7,964 nt of DNA from Chloroflexota bacterium (GCA_021796375.1 JAJYJF010000092.1:1-7964); one strand, 5' to 3'; positions 1-5,647 are shown, counted from the first letter of the stretch. A program made the numbers and translations. Notes: a model not told the origin generated them from the letters alone.

Positions 1-586
1 CCGCCGGCATCGCGACCAGGGTGGCGAGCAGGTCTCCAAGGTGGACCAGATTGCCGTGCTGGATCTCATCCGCGGCCGGGTAAATCGCGGAGATCAACCC
101 GACCGTGCTGGCTTCGAGGAAGTAGCGTTGGCTGCTCCCGCTGCGAGCGCAGCCAACGTCCAGCCGCAGGCGCCGCCCGCGACGCAGGATGGCTACCGCC
201 CGGGCGATATTGTTCAATGGGATATCCAGGCTGAGGGCAATGTTGTTACGCGTGCCGATTGGGATGATGCCGAGCACGGCTTCCGAGCCGACCAGCGCGC
301 CGGACAGGCTGTCGACCGTCCCATCGCCGCCGGCGACCGCGATCAGGCGCATCCCCCGGAGGATCGCGTCCCTGGCCACCGCTTCCAGGTCGAGGCCCGG
401 GCGGGCGACCGTCACCTCGGGATTGATCTGCCAGCTTTGCAGGTGAAGCAGGGTCTCTACCAGCTGGGCCGGCGAGAGGTCCGCCCGGCCCGAGGCAGGA
501 TTGAAGATCAGCTTGGCCTGGACCGCTGACCTTTTCGAAGACCTTCTCCGGGCTGCCCGGAGCAGCCTTCTCGCGAGTGTTTCCAT
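1..586 (-). CDS. Diacylglycerol/lipid kinase catalytic-domain protein (C-terminus beyond window)
   Basis: The visible 195 residues are the N-terminal half of a DAGK-family lipid kinase (YegS/BmrU/DgkB-like), which transfers phosphate from ATP to diacylglycerol or a related lipid hydroxyl at the cytoplasmic membrane face. Seen in the sequence: a basic N-terminus (METLARRLLRAARRR), the strand IFNPASG at residues 27-33, the nucleotide-binding signature AGGDGTVDSL at 85-94, and IPIGTRNNIALSLDIP at 108-123, which matches the family block normally written PxGTxNxxAxxL. The gene runs off the left edge, so about 100-130 residues including the lipid-binding beta-sandwich domain are probably missing. 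The ATG at 586-584 is the only in-frame start that I find near the motif; it has no good Shine-Dalgarno (an AGGA lies about 16 nt upstream). It is divergent from mscL. The family is secure; the lipid substrate cannot be told from sequence. Confidence 0.88.
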   Translation of the reverse strand, partial: METLARRLLRAARRRSSKRSAVQAKLIFNPASGRADLSPAQLVETLLHLQSWQINPEVTVARPGLDLEAVARDAILRGMRLIAVAGGDGTVDSLSGALVGSEAVLGIIPIGTRNNIALSLDIPLNNIARAVAILRRGRRLRLDVGCARSGSSQRYFLEASTVGLISAIYPAADEIQHGNLVHLGDLLATLVAMPA

Positions 587-844
587 AATTATCGTTCTAT
601 ATCCTGCTTCATCACCCGTGGATGAAAGCTTTAGAATTCTATCAAACCTTGAACCGGAGCGCCAACCGGCGACCTCCTCCTTAGCGGAGACTATCAGGGA
701 GGGCGCATCCCAGTTTCCTGGCAATCCCATCGGCCGGGGTGGGGTGAATCGCCAAAAATTTGGGGCGCACCCATCCGGGAAAATCCGGTTGCGAGCGCTC
801 CTGTTCTAGGCTTAAAATAACTGATTAAAACAGGGATCATCACG
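587..844. other. Divergent intergenic region between lipid kinase and mscL
   Basis: No gene is supported here. The region separates two divergently read genes and should hold promoters for both. Visible elements are the mscL promoter near its right end, a short dyad CCAAAAATTTGG at 752-763, and a direct repeat ATCCGG at 773-778 and 784-789, 11 bp apart and abutting the mscL -35 box. An AT-richer stretch at 583-650 could carry the lipid-kinase promoter (TAGAAT on the minus strand), but I find no matching -35 element. No riboswitch or tRNA-like fold was recognised. Confidence 0.5.
790..819 (+). promoter_or_regulatory. Putative sigma-70-type promoter of mscL
   Basis: TTGCGA at 790-795 matches the -35 consensus at four of six bases, and TAAAAT at 814-819 matches the -10 at five of six, with an 18-bp spacer (17 if TTAAAA at 813-818 is used). 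Transcription would start near 826, giving a leader of about 20 nt to the ATG at 845 or 46 nt to the ATG at 872. Prediction by eye only. Confidence 0.5.
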
Positions 845-1339
845 ATGAATTTGCTTGACCGAGGGAATCAAATGTGGAAAGATTTCAAAGAATTTGCGCT
901 AAAAGGCAGCCTGATCGACCTGGCTATCGGGGTCATCATCGGCACCCAGTTTAATAACGTGGTCCAGTCGCTGGTCAAGGATATAATCATGCCCCCGTTC
1001 GGACTGATCATCAACCGGGTGAACTTCACCGAGCTCTTCATCGCGCTGAATGGGAATAAATATCCGAACCTGGCCGCTGCCCAGGCCGCCGGCGCGCCGA
1101 CCATCAATATCGGCGTTTTTATCAATACCATTATCACCTTCCTGATCGTGGCTTTTGCTCTTTTCCTGCTGGTCAAGCAGATCAACCGCATGCGCCGCCA
1201 GCCGGCCAAGGAGACCAATACCAAGTTGTGCCCGTACTGCCTCTCAACCATCCCGCTCAAGGCGACCCGCTGCCCGCAGTGCACTTCGGACCTGGAGGCC
1301 CCGGCTTCGCAGCGGCTCTCTGAAGCTGCCCGCTCCTGA
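845..1339 (+). CDS. mscL: Large-conductance mechanosensitive channel MscL with cysteine-rich C-terminal tail
   Basis: MscL is a homopentameric inner-membrane channel that opens under membrane tension to release solutes during hypo-osmotic shock. The family signature is clear: WKDFKEFALKGSLIDLAIGVIIG at residues 11-33 leads into TM1, followed by SLVKDIIMPPFG at 42-53; a periplasmic loop spans about 54-87 and TM2 about 88-111 (IGVFINTIITFLIVAFALFL). The tail is unusual: after the TM2 basic cluster it carries CPYC (129-132) and CPQC (143-146), a four-cysteine zinc-ribbon-like knuckle. Two starts are plausible: ATG 845 (AGGGA 7 nt upstream) gives 164 aa; ATG 872 (GAGGGA 5 nt upstream) gives 155 aa and aligns better with known MscL N-termini (MWKxFKEF). 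It has its own promoter and lies 92 nt before the antitoxin gene, possibly co-transcribed with it. Family assignment is secure; the metal-binding role of the tail is inferred. Confidence 0.95.
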   Translation: MNLLDRGNQMWKDFKEFALKGSLIDLAIGVIIGTQFNNVVQSLVKDIIMPPFGLIINRVNFTELFIALNGNKYPNLAAAQAAGAPTINIGVFINTIITFLIVAFALFLLVKQINRMRRQPAKETNTKLCPYCLSTIPLKATRCPQCTSDLEAPASQRLSEAARS

Positions 1340-1364
1340 GGCTGGCGAAGCGCCGGGGTGGCAT

Positions 1365-1422
1365 ATTTCGTGCAACGGCCTAGGAACGCAACAACCACCT
1401 GACCGCCGTCATCGCACGAAAT
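1365..1422 (+). promoter_or_regulatory. Inverted repeat ending at the antitoxin ribosome-binding site
   Basis: ATTTCGTGC at 1365-1373 and GCACGAAAT at 1414-1422 are a perfect 9-bp inverted repeat. Inside it, ACGGC at 1375-1379 can pair with GCCGT at 1405-1409. The right arm ends against the TGAGG ribosome-binding site (1422-1426) of the downstream antitoxin gene. It may be a protein-binding operator with two half-sites or an mRNA stem-loop that affects translation. Antitoxins of this type usually repress their own promoter through dyads, which would fit, but no binding is shown. Confidence 0.4.
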
Positions 1423-1431
1423 GAGGCTGCT

Positions 1432-1710
1432 ATGATCCAAACGACCTTTTCTGAAGCTTACGCCAGCCTGGGCCACCTGATCGAAGAGGTGGCGGCCCAC
1501 CGCGAGGTAGTCATCATCGAGCGGGGAGGAAAAGAGCCGGTGGCCATGATCCCGGCCTCGGAGCTGCGCCAGCTGATGAACAACGTGCAGCCGCTCCGCT
1601 CGCCGCAGTCGCTGCAGCGCCGGCTGGCCGAGCTCGGGCGGACGCCGGTCTACGAGACCGGCTCGCAGACCCCCGAGGATCTGCGCCGCAGCCTGCTGCC
1701 TAAAGATTGA
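1432..1710 (+). CDS. YefM/Phd-family antitoxin-like protein, no toxin gene adjacent
   Basis: A 92-aa protein resembling the Phd/YefM antitoxin fold. The N-terminal part shows the usual pattern: a short strand and helix (TTFSEAYASLGHLIEEVAAH, residues 4-23), then REVVIIERGGKEPVAMIPASELRQLM (24-49), which matches the family's VxIxRxGKPVAVLxSxxEY block. LRSPQSLQRRLAELG at 55-69 resembles the YefM segment before the toxin-binding tail. Family members bind operator DNA as dimers and neutralise a RelE/YoeB or Doc/VapC-type toxin with their C-terminus. Here the next coding region is 125 nt away on the other strand, and the upstream gene is mscL, so no partner is present. The start is supported by TGAGG 5 nt upstream. 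It is followed after 13 nt by a strong terminator, so it ends its transcript. It may be a solitary regulator, a trans-acting antitoxin or a remnant. Confidence 0.75.
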   Translation: MIQTTFSEAYASLGHLIEEVAAHREVVIIERGGKEPVAMIPASELRQLMNNVQPLRSPQSLQRRLAELGRTPVYETGSQTPEDLRRSLLPKD

Positions 1711-1723
1711 GCGTCTTCCAAAG

Positions 1724-1774
1724 AAAACAGGAAGAATCCCAAACTTCATCATTTTGGGATTCTTCCTGTTTTTT
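1724..1774. terminator. Strong bidirectional intrinsic terminator between convergent genes
   Basis: A perfect 20-bp stem (1724-1743 with 1753-1772) closes a 9-nt loop (1744-1752) and runs into six T residues at 1769-1774 on the plus strand. On the minus strand the arm also leads into a T-rich tract (TTTTCTTT). It lies 13 nt after the antitoxin stop codon and 61 nt after the dCTP deaminase stop codon, so it can end transcription from both sides. Confidence 0.93.
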
Positions 1775-1835
1775 GATGGCGTTTTCTATTTCAGCCTGAC
1801 CCCCTGCGGCTTCCTTAGAACAGGACCATTGAATC

Positions 1836-2390
1836 CTAGATCCTGGGCAGCATGATCGACTGCTGCTTCTGATATTTCCCCTTTTTATCCGCGTAGGATA
1901 TCTCGCACTCCTCGTCGCCCTCGAAGAACAGCACCTGGGCGATGCCCTCGTTGGCGTAGATCCGGGCGGGCAGCGGGGTGGTGTTGGAAATCTCCAGGGT
2001 GACGAAGCCTTCCCATTCCGGCTCGAACGGGGTGACGTTGACGATGATCCCGCAGCGGGCGTAGGTGCTTTTCCCGAGGCAGACCGTCAGCACCCCGCGC
2101 GGGATGCGAAAATACTCGATGGTGCGCGCCAGGGCGAACGAATTGGGCGGGATCACGCACACATCACCCGAAAAGTCGATCATGGACTGCGGGTTGAAGT
2201 TCTTGGGGTCGACGACCGCTGAAAACACGTTGGTAAAGATCTTGAACTCGCTGGCGACGCGGATATCGTAGCCGTATGAGGAGACCCCATAGGAGATCAC
2301 CCCGGGCCGCGCGCGGCCCTCTTCAAAAGGCTCGATCATCCCGCGCTCGCGGGCCATCTTGCGAATCCAGTGGTCAGGTTTGAGTCCCAT
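1836..2390 (-). CDS. dcd: dCTP deaminase
   Basis: Deaminates dCTP to dUTP and ammonia (EC 3.5.4.13), supplying dUMP for thymidylate synthesis; it is a cytoplasmic homotrimer of the dUTPase fold. The 184-aa length is normal for the family. Seen in the sequence: [12 protein letters not shown] at 33-44, [17 protein letters not shown] at 72-88, the signature [10 protein letters not shown] at 106-115 with Ser108 and Arg112 in the places of the catalytic Ser and Arg, [17 protein letters not shown] at 120-136 with Glu133 in the place of the general acid/base, and the C-terminal GKYQKQQSI that closes over the triphosphate. It closely resembles the proteobacterial-type Dcd (GKSTYARCG form). The ATG lies 2 nt after the M23 peptidase stop, with GGAGAG placed inside the end of that gene, so translation is likely coupled. 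It is the last gene of the ftcD operon and is followed by the terminator at 1724-1774. A bifunctional dCTP deaminase/dUTPase is the only realistic alternative and is less likely. Confidence 0.96.
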   Translation of the reverse strand: MGLKPDHWIRKMARERGMIEPFEEGRARPGVISYGVSSYGYDIRVASEFKIFTNVFSAVVDPKNFNPQSMIDFSGDVCVIPPNSFALARTIEYFRIPRGVLTVCLGKSTYARCGIIVNVTPFEPEWEGFVTLEISNTTPLPARIYANEGIAQVLFFEGDEECEISYADKKGKYQKQQSIMLPRI

Positions 2391-2392
2391 GG

Positions 2393-3430
2393 TTACTCTC
2401 CGTCGGATGAGGTTGGCCCGGCGCCGGGGCCGAAATCGACCAGCGTCAGCCGGCCCGGGAAAACGGTCACATCGCGGGCGTCCAGCTGCCCGTCGATGAT
2501 CGTGGTGATCCGGTAGACACCCGGGACCAGATTCCCGGCGGCAAAATTTTCATTCCAGGCCGCATCCACCGGAAGGCTGGTCGTCGCGTAGCTCTGCAGG
2601 TAAACCGGCAGGGGGGCGGGATTTCCCGGATCGGCCTGCCGCTTGAGGTCAATATCGTGCATCTCCAGGAGTTTGCCGTCCTGATCGACTACCCGTCCGG
2701 CGATCGCGCCGTCCCGCTCGCCCCCGGGCTGGACGGAAGGGAGCAGCCACAGCTCCGGGTTTTGGGTGAGCAGCTGAGCCCCAACCCTCACCTCGAAGTG
2801 AAGGTGCGGGCCGGTGGCGATCCCCGTATCCCCCACCCGGCCGATCTGCTGGCCGGCCTCCACCCAGTCGCCGGCGCTCACATCCACCCGCGACAGATGG
2901 CCGTACAGCGTGTAGATCGGCTCGGGCCAGGCCGCAAACTGGTGCCGGATGATGACCAGGTTGCCGTATTCCTCTCCGAGGCTGGCAAACCGGCTGCCTG
3001 TGTTTTCTCCGGCCTGCAGCACCTGCCCATCCCCCGCTGCGCGCACGGTCTCCCCTTCCGGCGCCTGGAATTCAACCCCCGTATGCGGGACGCGCTGCCC
3101 GCCATCCGTGCTGCTGTACCGGTAGGTGGGATCCACCTGCTCTCCGTAGCTGCCCGCGATGGGGGCCTGCAGGAAGAAATGCCCTGTCACCGAGCACCAG
3201 CCCGCGCCGCACACCGGGGTGGGGCTGGGCGTCTGGACTGGGGCGGCCGCCGTGCCAGCCGCCGCCGGAGAAGGGCTGGCGCTGGGAACCAGGGTGGGGA
3301 GGGTCCGGGTCAAGGCCGGGGTGGCGCTGGATCGCGCCGTTGCGGAGACGATAATCGCCGGCTGGAGCGGCGCCGCTGGCGCGCAGGAAGCCAGCGCGAG
3401 GAGGATCAGGCAGGCGAGCCGGCGCCGCAT
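2393..3430 (-). CDS. M23 family metallopeptidase lipoprotein with C-terminal beta-sandwich-like domain
   Basis: A predicted lipoprotein of 345 aa. The N-terminus is a lipoprotein signal peptide (basic MRRR, hydrophobic core, lipobox LASC with Cys16). A Ser/Thr/Pro/Ala-rich linker covers about 20-73, then a Cys74/Cys79 pair. The M23 (LytM/lysostaphin-type) domain runs from about 90 to 228: HTGVE at 116-120, GDGQV at 133-137, YGHLS at 176-180 and GPHLHFEV at 207-214. His116, His209 and His211 match the zinc-site and catalytic histidines, but the usual Asp ligand of HxGxD is Glu120 here. After the catalytic domain, about 240-335 reads as a carboxypeptidase-regulatory-like or Cna-B-like beta fold ([26 protein letters not shown]). 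The family cuts peptide cross-links in peptidoglycan, or activates other hydrolases when degenerate. Its ATG overlaps the ftcD stop by 1 nt (TGATG), so it is translationally coupled. It acts outside the membrane, unlike its operon partners. Confidence 0.9.
   Translation of the reverse strand: MRRRLACLILLALASCAPAAPLQPAIIVSATARSSATPALTRTLPTLVPSASPSPAAAGTAAAPVQTPSPTPVCGAGWCSVTGHFFLQAPIAGSYGEQVDPTYRYSSTDGGQRVPHTGVEFQAPEGETVRAAGDGQVLQAGENTGSRFASLGEEYGNLVIIRHQFAAWPEPIYTLYGHLSRVDVSAGDWVEAGQQIGRVGDTGIATGPHLHFEVRVGAQLLTQNPELWLLPSVQPGGERDGAIAGRVVDQDGKLLEMHDIDLKRQADPGNPAPLPVYLQSYATTSLPVDAAWNENFAAGNLVPGVYRITTIIDGQLDARDVTVFPGRLTLVDFGPGAGPTSSDGE
2396..2401 (-). promoter_or_regulatory. Ribosome-binding site of dcd inside the M23 gene
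   Basis: GGAGAG on the minus strand ends 5 nt before the dcd ATG and lies inside the last codons of the upstream peptidase gene. It fixes the dcd start and supports translational coupling. Confidence 0.7.
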
Positions 3431-4974
3431 CAGCGTGAGGGGCCCGACCGCTCTGCCAGCAGGGAGCTCAGCGCCTGCTCCTGCTCGCGCGCGTGAGCCT
3501 CAAGCTCCGCCGCCTCGCGCAGCATCCGGCTGGCCGCCGGGGCATCCTCGAGGCTGGCTGCGTTCACCCTCACGTTCAGCGCCGCGCTGATCAGGGCGGC
3601 GCGCGCCAGGTTGGCGCCCGTGGCTGCATCGGAAATCGCGTTGAGGTTCCCCGTTCCGGCGACTTCGACGGCCAGGTCCATCAACCGGCCTGCCTGCCAG
3701 GCGACCTCCAGGGGAATCTCCGCCGCGCGCCGGGTGGCTGCCTGTGCGGCCAGGCTCCGGGCTTCCTGCTGCTTGGCGGTTTCCTTCGGCATTTTCAGCG
3801 CGGCGATCAGGCTCTCGAAGGCGGCTGCGTCCTCGTCGACTGCCCGGATCAGATCCTGGCGGTAGCCCTGCGCTTCCTCCAGGATCGCCCACATGCGTTC
3901 CTCCACCTGGGCGTATTTTTTCTTGCCGATCGTCAGCCGGCAGACCATGATGACCAGCGATGCGGCTTCCGCCGCCGTGAATGCCGCCGCCGATCCCCCG
4001 CCCGGGGTGGCGTTTCCCGAAGCCAGCTCCTCCAGGAACCCGGAGGCCCCGGCAGGCTGTTCCTCTGCGTTCGACGGGGCGGTTTCGAACAGCCGCGCTT
4101 CCAGGATCTGCCCGGGCTGAAATTCATCCAGCTGCAGGTACCACTGCGCGGCATCGATCAGCGCCTCCTGCGGGAGGAGTCCGACCAGCTCGCAGTGGTG
4201 GATTCCGACCCCGTAGCGCGCCGCCTCCCGGCGGATGAACTCGACCGTGCGGGCAACGGGCGACAGGTGGAAATTGGTGAGGTTCATCGAGACCTGCGCC
4301 CGCCCATCGACGAGCAGGCCCAGGGCTTTCACGTAGCGCAGCCCGCCCGTGGAAGAGCGGACGGCCCGGGCGATTTTTTGGGCGATGGTCACGTCGTCGC
4401 TGGTCAGGAAGACGTTGTAAGCGATCAGCGGCTGGCGCGCGCCGATGATCGTGGCGCCGGCGGGTCCAACCTGCGCCGGGCCAAAATCAGGCTCGCGGTC
4501 GGGGCTGCTGCCGATTTCCTGCTTGAGCGCCTCATATTCCCCCCGGCGGATATTTTCCAGGTTCTGGCGCTCCGGCCGGGTTGCCGCTTCCTCATAGAGA
4601 TAAACCGGGATCTTTAATTCCTCTCCCACCCGGCGGCCCAGCCGGCGGGCCATCTCCACGCATTCCACCATGCTCACGTCGGATATGGGGACAAATGGAA
4701 CGACGTCAGCCGCGCCGATGCGCGGGTGCTCCCCGGTATGGTGATCCAGGTCGATCAGCTGGCTGGCGGCGGCGATGGATTGGTAGGCTGCCTCTTCCAC
4801 CGCCGGCGGCGAGCCGACGAAGGTGATCACCGTCCGGTTGTGATCGAGATCGGAATGGCGGTCAAGCACGCGGATCCCCGCCACCGCGGAGATCGCGTCG
4901 ATGATCCGTTCGACCACGTCCGGCCGGCGGGCTTCGGAAAAATTCGGGATGCATTCTACCAGGGGGTTCGCCAT
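3430..4974 (-). CDS. ftcD: Bifunctional glutamate formimidoyltransferase / formimidoyl-THF cyclodeaminase
   Basis: A 514-aa fusion of the two FTCD activities. The N-terminal half moves the formimino group from formiminoglutamate to tetrahydrofolate (EC 2.1.2.5); the C-terminal half cyclises it to methenyl-THF and releases ammonia (EC 4.3.1.4). Seen: ECIPNFSE at 7-14, DLDHNRTVITFVG at 42-54, HHTGEHPRIGAADVVPFVP at 78-96 with His83 matching the catalytic His, VYLYEEAA at 124-131, and GARQPLIAYNVFL at 178-190. The cyclodeaminase domain starts about 311 (FLEELASGNATPGGGSAAA, 313-331), with acidic DEDAAAF at 380-386 and SDAATGANLA at 448-457. I chose ATG 4974 because GAGGA lies 5 nt upstream; an in-frame TTG at 5007 extends the frame by 11 unconvincing residues. 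It is first in an operon with the M23 peptidase and dcd. No hut genes lie in the window, so histidine breakdown is possible but not shown. Confidence 0.94.
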   Translation of the reverse strand: MANPLVECIPNFSEARRPDVVERIIDAISAVAGIRVLDRHSDLDHNRTVITFVGSPPAVEEAAYQSIAAASQLIDLDHHTGEHPRIGAADVVPFVPISDVSMVECVEMARRLGRRVGEELKIPVYLYEEAATRPERQNLENIRRGEYEALKQEIGSSPDREPDFGPAQVGPAGATIIGARQPLIAYNVFLTSDDVTIAQKIARAVRSSTGGLRYVKALGLLVDGRAQVSMNLTNFHLSPVARTVEFIRREAARYGVGIHHCELVGLLPQEALIDAAQWYLQLDEFQPGQILEARLFETAPSNAEEQPAGASGFLEELASGNATPGGGSAAAFTAAEAASLVIMVCRLTIGKKKYAQVEERMWAILEEAQGYRQDLIRAVDEDAAAFESLIAALKMPKETAKQQEARSLAAQAATRRAAEIPLEVAWQAGRLMDLAVEVAGTGNLNAISDAATGANLARAALISAALNVRVNAASLEDAPAASRMLREAAELEAHAREQEQALSSLLAERSGPSR

Positions 4975-4979
4975 ACAGG

Positions 4980-4984
4980 TCCTC
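4980..4984 (-). promoter_or_regulatory. Ribosome-binding site of ftcD
   Basis: GAGGA on the minus strand ends 5 nt before the ATG at 4974. It decides the start in favour of this ATG over the upstream in-frame TTG. Confidence 0.65.
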
Positions 4985-5006
4985 GAGCGATGATTGGTTC
5001 GGCCCA

Positions 5007-5012
5007 ATTATA
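5007..5012 (-). promoter_or_regulatory. -10 element of the ftcD operon promoter
   Basis: The minus strand reads TATAAT exactly (within TTTATAAT). Transcription would start near 5000, leaving a leader of about 26 nt before the ftcD ATG. The hexamers 16, 17 and 18 bp upstream (CTTCCG, TCTTCC, GTCTTC) do not resemble TTGACA, so the promoter may depend on an activator. Confidence 0.5.
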
Positions 5013-5047
5013 AAGGGGAAATGCATCCCGGAAGACCCATTCACCGG

Positions 5048-5063
5048 GTGCATCCCCCTGCAC
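5048..5063. promoter_or_regulatory. Putative operator dyad 1 (GTGCA-N6-TGCAC)
   Basis: GTGCATCCCCCTGCAC is a perfect 5-bp inverted repeat with a 6-bp spacer, centred about 55 bp upstream of the predicted ftcD transcription start. The same pattern recurs at 5087-5102. The 5-6-5 layout is that of CRP/FNR-family sites, though other dimeric regulators also use it. Confidence 0.45.
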
Positions 5064-5086
5064 GTCTTGATGGCGGCTGATTCCAT

Positions 5087-5102
5087 GTGCAAGAATTTGC
5101 AC
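5087..5102. promoter_or_regulatory. Putative operator dyad 2 (GTGCA-N6-TGCAC)
   Basis: GTGCAAGAATTTGCAC repeats the arms and the 6-bp spacer of the dyad at 5048-5063, with one more pair inward (GTGCAA/TTGCAC). The centres of the two dyads are 39 bp apart. The spacers differ, so only the half-sites are conserved, as expected for a protein-binding site. Confidence 0.45.
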
Positions 5103-5178
5103 TCCCTCACACGCGGAGCGCTCTGGGCGGAGCGAGGGGTTGGGATGGGTTAAATTATGAAACCGCGCAGCGGAGCCG

Positions 5179-5577
5179 TCAGATGCGCTCCATGGTCATC
5201 CGCTCGGGGCTGATCTCAAACAGCCAGCGACCCAGATCCCCAAAATCGTACTCGGCGGTCAGCCTCCCCGGCTCGCGCGCCAGGCTGGCCAGGCGGATGG
5301 GGCGGTGAAAGGCAAATGTGATCGTTTCCGGATCCCATTCCCCCTGATCTTCCGGGCGGTAGCCTTTAGGCGGGTCAAGAACCTGCTCGATCTCGGTCTC
5401 GTTCAAGAGCAGCCGCAGGATGGCCTCGGGGATGTCCACGGTCATGAGCAGGCTGGCCGCGGCCTGGGTTTCTATTTCCGCGGCGCGCTCCTCCTCGGTC
5501 TGGTCCCACTGCACCGGCGCCCATACCCCAGGAAGCTCGTCCGCCTGGATGGTCTCTGGATCAATCACTCCTGGCAT
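5179..5577 (-). CDS. Small acidic protein of unknown function
   Basis: I do not recognise this family. The chosen start gives 132 aa (MPGVIDPETIQADELPGVWA...). The protein is soluble and acidic, with no signal peptide or membrane segment. It has a Glu-rich helix (EEERAAEIETQAAASLL, about 28-44), a likely helix PEAILRLLLNETEIEQVL (50-67), and a C-terminal half of alternating strands (TITFAFHRPIRL, RLTAEYDFGDLGRWLFEIS) around a FGDLGRW motif. ATG 5577 is preferred because GGAGGG sits 4 nt before it; an in-frame ATG at 5589 adds MEGR but lacks a ribosome-binding site, and the open frame continues further into the neighbouring gene without meaning. It lies 86 nt after the hydrolase-like gene on the same strand and may share its transcript. 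The clear ribosome-binding site and ordinary protein composition support a real gene. Confidence 0.72.
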   Translation of the reverse strand: MPGVIDPETIQADELPGVWAPVQWDQTEEERAAEIETQAAASLLMTVDIPEAILRLLLNETEIEQVLDPPKGYRPEDQGEWDPETITFAFHRPIRLASLAREPGRLTAEYDFGDLGRWLFEISPERMTMERI

Positions 5578-5581
5578 GCGT

Positions 5582-5587
5582 CCCTCC
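5582..5587 (-). promoter_or_regulatory. Ribosome-binding site deciding the start of the small acidic protein
   Basis: GGAGGG on the minus strand lies 4 nt before ATG 5577 and overlaps the alternative ATG at 5589-5587, which argues for the downstream start. Confidence 0.65.
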
Positions 5588-5647
5588 ATCACCACGTTGT
5601 TTTCATACCCGATCGGGTGGGAATCCTGATTTTTGCAGACACGGCGG

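Larger units (their letters stand above)
4975..5178. other. Regulatory gap between the two leftward gene blocks
   Basis: This 204-base gap has no convincing gene. It holds the ftcD ribosome-binding site and -10 element, an imperfect hairpin (TGCATCCCGG at 5022-5031 with CCGGGTGCA at 5044-5052, one bulged base), two GTGCA-N6-TGCAC dyads (5048-5063 and 5087-5102), and a direct repeat GCGGAGCG at 5113-5120 and 5127-5134. Just after the stop codon of the upstream small gene there is only a weak 4-bp hairpin (CCGC-TGC-GCGG followed by TTT on the minus strand), so termination there is doubtful. Confidence 0.55.

Noticed and set aside
41..529. Plus-strand open frame near the left edge
   Set aside because: It is antisense to the lipid-kinase coding frame, which carries NPASG and GGDGT motifs.
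868..1752. Minus-strand open frame of 294 codons across mscL and the antitoxin gene
   Set aside because: It is antisense to two well-supported genes and starts inside the terminator hairpin; its composition is shadow-like.
1711..1835. Possible small toxin gene after the antitoxin
   Set aside because: Only 125 nt before dcd ends, most of it occupied by the terminator hairpin; no start codon with a ribosome-binding site and adequate frame.
2657..3496. Plus-strand open frame of 279 codons opposite the M23 peptidase
   Set aside because: The peptidase on the minus strand has a lipobox and zinc motifs; this frame has low-complexity Arg/Gly/Ala content only.
3493..4617. Long plus-strand open frame of about 374 codons opposite ftcD
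   Set aside because: It is antisense to a clear ftcD gene. Its product is rich in Arg, Gly, Pro and Gln with no recognisable motif, as expected for a shadow frame in GC-rich DNA.
5113..5134. GCGGAGCG direct repeat (14-bp period) as a possible repeat array
   Set aside because: Only two copies, low complexity, and no flanking repeat; not a CRISPR or a recognisable transposon end.
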